Source: Stomoxys calcitrans (taxonomy: Eukaryota; Arthropoda; Insecta; Diptera; Muscidae). From it: 64,000 bases of DNA. Positions 55,650-64,000 of the stretch are shown one piece after another. Location: positions 18,229,437 through 18,293,436 of the forward strand of contig NC_081555.1 of NCBI RefSeq assembly GCF_963082655.1. The letters are read 5' to 3'. The translations under genes and the position numbers were made by a program. The notes beneath the pieces were generated by a model that was given only the letters and a program-made list of their open reading frames with translations, ran no database searches and had not been told where the DNA came from. Each line of letters begins with the position of its first letter. Position 1 is the first letter of the stretch.

Positions 55650-57150
55650 GCTATTGTAGTTTGTATATGTGTGAATCGTGCTATCCTGTATAGATAGCAA
55701 CACTTCTAAATGCCTGGGTATATTGCTGGATTAGAAACCGAAAGGCATTTTAGCCCCATATACCTTCAAAGAAGACTGTTGCCATACTGTGGGCGTTTAA
55801 AACGCCTGTCATGTAATAGCTGTAAATCACAGTTGTCAGGCTTTTATTTTTATATGGTTTGAAAATCTGGTGGACGACATTTGAAAACCACCATACATTC
55901 CGTTGGATTCGTTTTGTTTTTTCTTTATAATATAAAACAGATAAATGGAAATTTTATAAAAAAAAAAAAACTCTTGGGATCTTATAAGATATCCTTTCCT
56001 AAAGTGTAACTACTATCAACAAAAAGTGAAGCGTCCACCTACTATTTAAAAATCCCTACACAAACAACATCAAAAAATGAAGAAGGAAAGTAAACTTGAT
56101 TCAGCTTCTTCACTGAAACTCTCACTACCCTTATCATCACTGCATGGACCCTCTTCTTAACCAACAAAAAAAAAAGAAAAGAACTCAATGAGAAGGTTAT
56201 TCTTCTCAAGTAGTACATTGTGTATTTGCCTCATGCGAATCCTTTCGCACGCAGATCTTATTTTACGCATGGAATCATAATCATAATGATATTTCCTTTT
56301 CATTTTGGCAAGCAGAAGAAGGAATAAGAAAACATTAGTTAAAAATTGTCAACTTCACAAGCAGAAACAAGCCCAGACCAATGAATGGCCGCTGGGGCCA
56401 TACTACATTTATTTTTAATGCCAATGCAAGATGAGTAAATCTTTTCTTGCCATTCGGTTGATTTGGGTCCTTGCCAAAGGATTTCTAAGGATAATATTTT
56501 TGGTTTTTAGCTTTTATGTTATGTTCAAGGAGCATAAGTTGGGCCATAATAGTTAATGGGAATGGCATAGCGAGAGACAGAGAGAGAGAGACAGACAGGG
56601 AGAGAGGGTGGACATTTAATACATCTTCAAGGACAGCAACAATTATGTGCGAATATGTTCAAACACATACACACGAAAACAGAATTACATTCCTCCCTCC
56701 CTTTACCGAATACCATTAAGGCCAACAGCATGTCTAATGATATTTGTTTAGTACTTTTCATCTTGTCCTCTGTCCCTTTTTCGGTAATAACAAAAAGCCT
56801 ATTTAGTAACATTTCTGCCTGTGTTGTTTTTTCTTTTTCTTTTTTTTTGTTTGGTTGTTTTATATCGTTTTGCTGTATCGTTCAGCCAGCTTTGGCCATA
56901 AATGTAATTTACCAAACAAAATGGCATTTTGACAATGTTACAAAATTAATTAGAAATATCTGTGGGGGGAATGGTTGAGAATAAAGTGCCTTCAATTAAG
57001 TGAGTGTGAAAGTTATAGATTGGAATTAATGAAGCAACATATAATTGTTAAGTGATAGTGGATAAGGACGACAATGCGGAAGAGACATGGGTCATTGAAC
57101 TTTTTCCTTTCATAGCGTTCACACTCGTGTATTAGGAATAGAATAATAAA
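55650..57150. other. Unique DNA, no recognised gene
   Basis: No coding family recognised. A GA-rich run (56574-56608, AGAGACAGAGAGAGAGAGAC) could bind GAGA factor. The minus frame 57013-57741 is mostly the following AAAAT array. Confidence 0.4.
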
Positions 57151-57162
57151 AACAGCAAAATA

Positions 57163-57640
57163 TATGAAAAAAAAAAAAAATAAATTAAAAAAATAAAGTA
57201 AAAAAAAAAAAAAAAAATAAAATAAAATAAAATAAAGTAAAATAAAATATAATAAAATAAAATAAAGTAAAATAAAGTAAAATAAAATAAAATATAATAA
57301 AATAAAATAAAATAAAATAAAATAAAGTAAAATAAAATAAAATAAAATAAAATAAAATAAAATAAAATAAAATAAAATAAAATAAAATAAAATAAAATAA
57401 AATAAAATAAAATAAAATAAAATAAAATAAAATAAAAAATAAAATAAAATAAAATAAAGTAAAATATAATAAAATAAAATAAAATAAAATAAAATGAAGT
57501 AAAATAAAAAAAAATAAAATAAAATAAAGTAAAATAAAAAAAAAATAAAATAAAATAAAGTAAAATAAAATAAAATTACACAAAATAAAACAAAATGAAA
57601 AAAATTAAAAAAGAAAGAAATAAATGAAATGAAAAAAAAA
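57163..57640 (-). repeat. (AAAAT)n pentanucleotide array
   Basis: About 480 bp of AAAAT with AAAGT variants; a near-pure block at 57325-57435. It is the reverse-complement sense of the array at 35.3 kb. Frames through it are artefacts. Confidence 0.95.
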
Positions 57641-57654
57641 ACAAAAATTCTTAT

Positions 57655-58390
57655 AATTTTTGTTTGTTTCTCTTTCGAGACGTGCTCAGTGATCGGAGAT
57701 GCAAATGGAAAAGGAAAGCCGAAGATAGCAACACACGCCAACCTCTATGGGACGCGTTTCGTCTTTGGGTTGCATCTCCGGTCATTGAGCTCGCCTCGAA
57801 AGAGAAACAAACAAAAATTGTAAAATTTTATGATCTTCACCCTAACGGGCAAAAAACTTTAAAAACTAAAAAATTCGGCAGAGCCCGGCCGGGATTCGAA
57901 CCTGGGCACACGGAGCAGCGGCGAGAGCCGTTGCCGTTGTCTAGCGTTCGAAGCCATCAATACAACTTCCAACAGTTGCACAAAATCATATGTAGTACGG
58001 AAGAAGTGTAATTTGCCACAGAGAGAAAGTATGTCATTACACAAAAATACATGCATTGGGAAAAGTACAGCTAATAAATAGGGTTGTCGGGCGTGGTTAA
58101 TGTGGTAATTGTATCTTAGATGCATTTTCGCTATTAATACGATTCAAATACAACATACCAACGCACGGCCCTTGAAGCCATCACACCTAATATGGTTGAA
58201 AAGTCTTCTAACCAAAGACGAAACGCGTCCCATAGTGGTTGGTGTGTGTTGCCATCTTTGGCTTTCCTTTTCCATTTGCATCTCCGATCATAGAGCTCGT
58301 CTCCAAAGAGAAACAAACAGGAATTGTAAAATTTTAATGATCTTCGCCTTAACAGGCAAAAAACTTGAAAAATTAAAAAATTCTTAAATT
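57655..58390 (-). mobile_element. SINE-like family B composite with inverted ends
   Basis: 'tgtttgtttctctttcgaga' at 57661 and 'cgaaagagaaacaaaca' near 57815 are inverted copies flanking about 70 bp. A minus-sense SINE-like unit runs from about 57985 (B-box on the minus strand CCAGGTTCGAATCCCGG at 57888-57904) to 57780. A second truncated unit is at 58240-58385. The central part matches 41090-41400 inverted. Confidence 0.65.
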
Positions 58391-58391
58391 A

Positions 58392-59605
58392 AAATTGAAT
58401 TTGTTTTTGTTTGTTGATCGGTTTGTTTGTTTGTTCCGTATAGACTCAAAAACGGCTGAACCGGTTACCTTGAAATATTCGCAGACTGTGTAGCTTGGTC
58501 TGGAAGGAAACATAGCCTATATAATTTTTTGATATCGGAAGGGGGGCGGACCCTCTCCCTTACCCCAAAAGTATTACCCAAAACTAAAAGTGGACCGATC
58601 AGGACAATAAGGGACTCAAATGAAAGGTATTCAGGAGTATTGAAAATTGGGTTCAAGTAACTGGGGGGGTGGCCGCCCAAACCCTAAAACACCCTAAAAT
58701 AGGTTTATTGGACATGCATGACAATATGTGACTCAAATGGTATTCGGGAGTAGATTACGGTTATAGCCAGGAAAAAGGAATAGGCTTTATAAATTGTTGA
58801 TATCCGAAGGGGCGAACCCTCCCCCGTTACCCCAAAAACACCACCCAAAATCAAAAGTGCCATATGACATCATGATTATATGAGACTCGGTTCGTTTGTT
58901 TGTTCCGTAGAAATGTAGGTTATATGGTTTAATATGGCATAAAAAATTAGGTCCAAGTGATGGGAGGTCGCCCCATCCCCAAATACCCCCAAATGGGCAT
59001 ATCAGCCAGCCATGGCTATATGGGATTCAAATGAAAGATTTTTCGGACTGGAATACGAATATGACATTACAATTTGCGTTCAAGTCTATGTGCCGCTTTT
59101 CCTCCTAAAAACGTGTCGAAAAGATTAATTGACCCATTATTTTAATATGGGGCTCAAATGAAAGGTATTTGAGTGTAGTGTTTGGGGATACGCCCTTAAT
59201 CATCTCCTAAACGGAACTTCATTTCCGACTATAGTAATATGCAGCTCAAATTAACGGGATCTGGGACAAAGACAAAATTTGGTATCTATTTTCCGGGCAA
59301 AGACTCAGTGGCAACCCAAGCCCCAAAACACCATTCAAACGGTTCATATTTACCGACCATGGCAATATGGGGCTCGTTTTAAAGGGATTTGGGAGTGGAG
59401 CATGAGTGATATCCATATTTGAGTCGAAATGTCTCCTTCCTAAATGGGGCTCATATGATATGTTTTTGAAAGAAGAACACGAATCTTATATTTACTTTAA
59501 TGGCCAAGTGACCACCCCCGAAATACCCCCTAAACCGGAAGTATTTACCAAAACAGTACTATAGGACTCAAGAAAGGCATCTGGGAGTAGAGTAAAAATT
59601 TGCCC
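58392..59605 (-). mobile_element. Family E element, minus sense
   Basis: Opens with GTTTGTTTGTTCCGTATAGA and 'tcaaaaacggctgaaccggtt', i.e. the reversed end of the 48-50 kb element. Units with 'gggactcaaatgaaaggtatt', 'ggtggccgcccaaaccc' follow. Irregular unit lengths. Confidence 0.65.
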
Positions 59606-59621
59606 AGGAACCGAGCAGAGG

Positions 59622-59688
59622 CAAAATTCTCACACATCAATAAGTGCTTTTCGATTCAAGTTGAGTTTATCAATGATAAGGGATCTCA
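59622..59688 (-). mobile_element. SINE family A tail fragment
   Basis: 'ggcaaaattctcacacatcaataagtgct.ttcgattcaagttgag.ttatcaatgataaggga' is the reversed 3' body/tail. Confidence 0.5.
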
Positions 59689-59689
59689 A

Positions 59690-60872
59690 GAAGTCAAATC
59701 GAGAGATCGGTTTATATGGGAGTTATATCAGGTTATTGACCGATTTGGGCCGTACTTGACATTGTTCTTGGAAGTCATAACTGAACACTACATGCAAAAT
59801 TTCAGCCAAATCGGACAAAAATTGCGGCTTCCAGGGGCTCAAGAAGTCAAATCGGGAGATCGGTTTATATGGGAGCTATATCAGGTTAAAGACCGATTTT
59901 GGTCGTACTTAGCACAGTTGTTGGAAGTCATAACAGAATACTACATGCAAAATTTCAGCCAAATCGGCCAAAAATTGGGGCTTGTAAAGGCTCAAGAAGT
60001 CAAATCGGGAGATCGGTTTATATATATGATCTTTATCTAAATCTGAACCGATCTGGACCAAGCCGAAGTGCCAAATTTCGGCGAAATCGCACAATAAATG
60101 CGCCTTTTATGGGCCCAAAACCTTAAATCGAGAGATCGATTTATGTGGCAGCTATATCCAAATCTGGACCGATCTGGGTCAAATTGAAAAAGGATGTTGA
60201 AAGGCCTGAGACAACTCACTGTCCCGAATTTCGGCGAAATCGGACAACAAATACGCCTTTTATGGGTCGAAGACCTTAAATCGAGAGATCGGTCTATATG
60301 GCAGCTATATCCAAATCTAGACCGATCGGGGCCAAATTAAAGAAGAAGGTCGAGGGACTCAACACTACTCTCTGTCTTAAATTTCAGCAAAATCGGAGTA
60401 TAAATGTGGCTTTTATGGGCTTAAATCCTTAAATCGAGAGATCGGTCTATATGACAGCTATATCCAAATTTGAACCGATCGGGGCCAAATTGAAGAAGGA
60501 GTGGCCTAGCAAAACTTACTGCCACAAATTTCAGCAAAATCGAATATTAAAATTTGGTTTTTATGGGCCTTAGACCTTAAATCGGTGGATCGGTCTATAT
60601 GGGGGGTATATCAATTTATAGTCCGATATAGCCCATCTTCGAACTCAACCTGCCTATGAACAAAAAAAGAGTCTGTGCAAAGATTCAGCTCAATATCTCA
60701 ATTTTAAAAGACTGTAGCGTGATTCCAACAGACAGATGGTCGGACTTGGCTAGATCCTCTTAGATTTTTACGACGATCAAGAATATATACATTATAGGGT
60801 CGGAAATGGATATTTCGATGTGTTGCAAAGGGAATGACAAAATGAATACCCCCATCCTTCGGTGGGTGGTAT
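59690..60872 (-). repeat. 153-bp array joining two monomer subfamilies
   Basis: Landmarks 'gRgagatc' at 59701, 59854, 60007, (subfamily change) 60130, 60283, 60436 and 60594. Spacings are 153, 153, (123), 153, 153 and 158 bp. The left half has 'caagaagtcaaatcgggagatcggtttatatggg'; the right half has 'ccttaaatcgagagatcggtctatatggc'. It ends with the reversed mini-me 5' terminus 'ccatccttcggtgggtggtataaaaa'. Confidence 0.85.
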
Positions 60873-60888
60873 AAAAAACACATATAAT

Positions 60889-61579
60889 TCAGAAAAAAAT
60901 CTTTATTTGAATCGATAGTACGGTCCATATAATTAAATGTTTGAAGATTACTTCATACAAATGTTGACCATGACTGCGCCTCAAATGGTCCATCCGCTTA
61001 GTCCAATTTTGGCATACTTTTTCCAATATTTCGCCCGGTATCTCATGTATAAATGCTTCAATGTTGTTTTCCAATGCGTTAATTGAAGCGGGCTTGTTAA
61101 ATCGCATGATCTATGCGGCCAATTGTCCGGTCCCGAACGTGAAATAAATTATTCACCGAACTCGCCTCTCAATTAGTCCATTGTTACGCGTACTGTATGG
61201 CATGTGGCACCGTCTTGGTTAAAGTACATGCCATGCAAGTCAAGCTCTTGCCTTTTGGGCAAAGAAACTGGATATCATTTCACGGTAGCGCTCACCATTT
61301 ACAGTTACGTTACGATTCGTATCAACTTTGAAGAAGTACGGTCCAATGATGTTACCAGCCCATGTGACTTTTTCTAGATGCATTGGTAGCTCTTGCAATG
61401 CTTTTCGCTGATCTTCATTCCAAAATCGACAAATCGGCTTATTTACCTACCCATTGAGCCAAAAATGAGCTCCGTCGCTGGAATGGAAAAAGCGCGCGAT
61501 GATCTTTCTTAACAGAGCACACATTTTGATAATAAAATTCAATAATTTCCCAGCGTTGTTCGTTTGTAAGACGATTCAT
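60889..61579 (-). pseudogene. Internally deleted mariner-like transposase
   Basis: From ATG at 61579: MNRLTNEQRWEIIEFYYQN, the start of the helix-turn-helix domain. It then joins abruptly to SDGAHFWLNG, which carries the first catalytic Asp region. CRFWNEDQRKALQELPMH and YFFKVDTNRNVTVNGERY follow. After a gap that lacks the usual second-Asp 'QDGA.cH' motif, the C-terminus is NNIEAFIHEIPGEILEKVCQ and NWTKRMDHLRRSHGQHLYEV, ending at 60889. About 100 residues near the N-terminus and the middle are missing, with stops between. Closest to SETMAR-type mariner-related transposases found in flies. Confidence 0.82.
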
Positions 61580-61674
61580 GGTTAAGTTATAGGCCAAACT
61601 GAAGATGTTTGTGAAAGTGAAACAAAACTCAAAAGGTGCTTGAGCTGTTTAAACCAGTGTTGTCAAAAAATTAT

Positions 61675-61780
61675 CCTTTATATACTTTGTTGGATCTGAG
61701 AACAGTATTTCGAGGTGTTACAAACGGAAAGACGAAATTATTATATCCCCATCCAATGGTGGAGGGTACAATTTTGTTCA
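61675..61780 (-). repeat. Mini-me 5' terminus fragment
   Basis: 'tatactttgttggatctgagaac', 'tttcgaggtgttacaaacggaaagacgaa', 'ccatggtggaggg'-like end (ccatccaatggtggagggta) in minus sense. Confidence 0.5.
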
Positions 61781-61784
61781 TTCA

Positions 61785-62880
61785 GTTTCTTATAGAATAT
61801 TCATTTGAAATTTTATTTGCACCGAAAATTTCCCTAAAATTACAATTTTTGCCAAATATTTCTCTGATATTTCTTGATGATAATGTTTACAAAATTCGTT
61901 TTGTTAAAATTATTTTTTATTAATTTTTAATTTGTTTTTTTGTTTATGAAAAAAAAAATATTTTTCCCACACCTTTGATGATTTGTGATTTGTAACAAAT
62001 CCCTTAATTCGATGTGCGCCCTTCCATGCATTCTTGCTTTCTCGCCACACAAGCCCTCACTAAATATTTTTCCTAATCTTTAAACCCAACAAATCCCCAA
62101 CACGTATACGTTATAAAATGTTCAAAAACAACATTCCCACATAGTATGCTCACTTCATCTCCTCTTCTTCCGGCTTCGGCACCAATGTATGTGATTTTTG
62201 TTTTCTTTTTCCTTTTTTTTTTGATTTTGTTTCTTGTTTTGATGAAAACACCATCACAGAGATCACATATCCGTGGTCTACAAAACACTACAAACTCAAG
62301 TTTATGACTGTCCTTCTCAGCTATGAGAAGAACACAACAAGACATTAACAATGTGCTCCTCCCTCTTTGATGACTTGGCACAAAACAAAAAAAAAAAGAA
62401 AGGAAACAATGCTCCTTGGAACATAAGATTTCTGTTTCCTTTTGATATGTTTGTTTGGTTGCTTTTGGTGCTGCTGCTTTTATGGGTACTTGACAATGTG
62501 GCACATAACATTTGATGTTAGTGCGTGACCCTCCCCCTGCGCTATCGAAATGAGCAGGCACAGATCCTCCAGCCTGCAATCTCCCATGATGACAGAAGGA
62601 CTCGAGAAGAGTTCATAACATTTGTCGCCAGGCTAAAATATTATTGTAAATATTTAATATAGTCTTGGGGGACATAATTAAACATTCGCTTATACATGCA
62701 TGCACCTGCTTACATACATACATATAAACCAATAATCGTAAAAGAAAAACGTGTGCTAAGGATATTCGAATATCAAGTACTAAACATTGCAAAAAAAAAA
62801 CACAATGTTACAAATTTAGATATTACCTCAAGAAGTCAAATACCAGGAAACATACGAAGTATAAATTAAGGTCTTTATGA
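61785..62880. other. Unique DNA, no recognised gene
   Basis: The 168-codon minus frame at 62073-62579 has no domain signature and is low in complexity at its Lys-rich end. Confidence 0.4.
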
Positions 62881-62904
62881 GCAAAACTTTGTAAGGGGTT
62901 AAAT

Positions 62905-64000
62905 AAAATAAAACATGTAAAATCGTGCCGGGCCGAATCTTGAGAACCCAACGCCATGGATTCTGGTAAAATATGGCAGCTATATCTGGCTATAGACCGA
63001 TTTGGACCGTACTAAACACGGTTGTTGGAAGTCATAACAGAACACTATATGCAAAATTTCAGCCAAATCGTCAAGACTATACTAATCTATTCATTCTGTT
63101 TGTAACTTCTCGAAATATTTGTTTAAAACCCCATAAAGTATATGTATATATTGGGTTGCCCAAAAAGTAATTGCGGATTTTTTAAAAGAAAGTAAATGCA
63201 TTTTTAATAAAACTTAGAATGAACTTAAATCAAATATACTTTTTCACACTTTTTTTCTAAAGCAAGCTAAAAGTAACAGCTGATAACTGACAGAAGAAAG
63301 AATGCAATTACAGAGTCACAAGCTGCGAAAAAATTTGTCAACGCCGATTATATGAAAAATCCGCAATTACTTTTTGGGCAACCCAATATATTCTTAATCG
63401 TCATGACGTTTTAAGTCGATCTAGCCATGTCCGTCCGTCTGTCGAAAGCACGCTAACTTTTGAATGAGTAAAGCTAGACGCTTGAACAAATCCGACCTAC
63501 ACTAAGGTCCGATGGGATTGCTAATGGGAAATATCAATCCAGGTTTTAATATAGCTGTCATAAAAACAGATCTTGGATCTTGATTTCTAGAGCCACAAGG
63601 GGGCGCAATTCTTATCCGATTTTGCTGATATTTAGCACAACGTGTTTCGTTATGACTTCCAACAACTGTGCTAAGCATGGTTTAAATGGGTTCAGAACCT
63701 GATATAGCTGTCATACAAACCGATCTGGGGTCTTGACTTCTTGAGCCTCTAGAGGGCGCAATTCTCATTCGATTTGGCTGATATTTAGCACAACGTCTTA
63801 TGAACCGATCTGGGGTCTTGACTTCTTGAGTCACTAGAGGGCGCAATTCTTATCCGATTTGGCTGATATTTTGCACGACGTGGTTTCTTATGACTTCCAA
63901 AACAACTCTGCTAAGCATGGTTCAAATGGGTTCATAACCTGATATAGCTGTCATATGAACCGATCTGGGGTCTTGACTTCTTGAGTCACTAGAGGGCGCA
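62905..64000. repeat. Mini-me/153-bp array split by MITE G, runs off the window
   Basis: 62905-63075 is a minus-sense terminus and monomer. 63075-63150 and 63387-64000 are plus sense: 'gaccccataaagtata', GTCCGTCCGTCTGTCG (63430-63445), then monomers with 'gacttcttgag' at 63735, 63820 and 63975. The 85-bp spacing marks a deletion; the 155-bp spacing has a 2-bp gain. Confidence 0.7.
63151..63386 (-). mobile_element. Mariner-type MITE, copy G
   Basis: Complete 236-bp copy with TTGGGTTGCCCAAAAAGTAA TIRs and TA duplication. Inserted in the TA-rich block of a mini-me; the intact site reads ccataaagtatatatattc elsewhere in the window. Same orientation as copy A. Confidence 0.92.

Noticed and set aside
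57013..57741. 242-codon minus frame
   Set aside because: Mostly the AAAAT array read on the other strand.
57861..57905. Functional tRNA at the B-box GGTTCGAATCC (minus strand)
   Set aside because: No proper A-box or cloverleaf; part of the SINE-like family B.
62073..62579. 168-codon minus frame
   Set aside because: No family signature and it contains a Lys/Asn low-complexity stretch; probably chance.

Overview
The window looks like repeat-dense, AT-rich euchromatic DNA from a higher (calyptrate, probably muscid) fly. I infer this from GTCY-bearing mini-me/DINE-1-like elements, mariner-type MITEs, tRNA-derived SINEs, jockey-like and RNase H-bearing non-LTR remnants, and one typical short-intron insect housekeeping gene. 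The genus (Stomoxys, Haematobia, Musca or a relative) is a guess.

Only one host gene can be fully supported: a five-exon mitochondrial tRNA 2-thiouridylase (TRMU/MnmA family) on the minus strand, 3421-5541, with both catalytic cysteines and the PP-loop intact. Just upstream is a small divergent promoter zone (5.54-6.36 kb) with core-promoter-like motifs, a hairpin and two very short plus-strand ORFs that may be the start of a divergent gene. A possible non-coding first exon lies at 13.9-14.03 kb. Nothing else reads as a real host protein.

Layout: 0-3 kb, fragments of non-LTR leader, a TIR MITE, a small foldback. 3-6.4 kb, TRMU and its divergent promoter. 6.7-12.4 kb, foldback elements, Tc1/mariner transposase debris, and SINEs including an intact copy with a perfect 15-bp target duplication. 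13.4-14.9 kb, unique DNA. 15-21 kb, 153-bp-lattice arrays interrupted by a TIR element carrying its own ~175-bp tandem array. 21.44-22.44 kb, a 29-bp minisatellite. 22.45-23.64 kb, an RNase H-type LINE remnant. 24-34 kb, stacked mini-me/153-bp arrays with MITEs and LINE tails inserted. 35.3-36 kb, (TTTTA)n. 37-40 kb, more arrays. 41.7-42.44 kb, a large GTCC/GTCT expansion. 43-44.3 kb, array plus SINE. 44.3-47.5 kb, mostly unique DNA. 48-50.2 kb, another tandem-repeat element. 50.8-55.65 kb, a jockey-like non-LTR retrotransposon interrupted by a SINE and by a complete mini-me. 57.2-61.6 kb, an AAAAT array, SINE-like foldback, arrays, and an internally deleted mariner. 62.9-64 kb, a 153-bp array split by a MITE.

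The strongest unifying observation is that superficially different repeat families in the window share a spacing of 153 bp (or a dimer of about 305 bp) over tens of kilobases and in both orientations. They seem to form one diversified monomer family carried inside mini-me/DINE-like elements. Because 153 is divisible by three, this also explains many spurious open frames. No new defence or metabolic system is visible. The interest lies in the repeat architecture and its readable nesting order.
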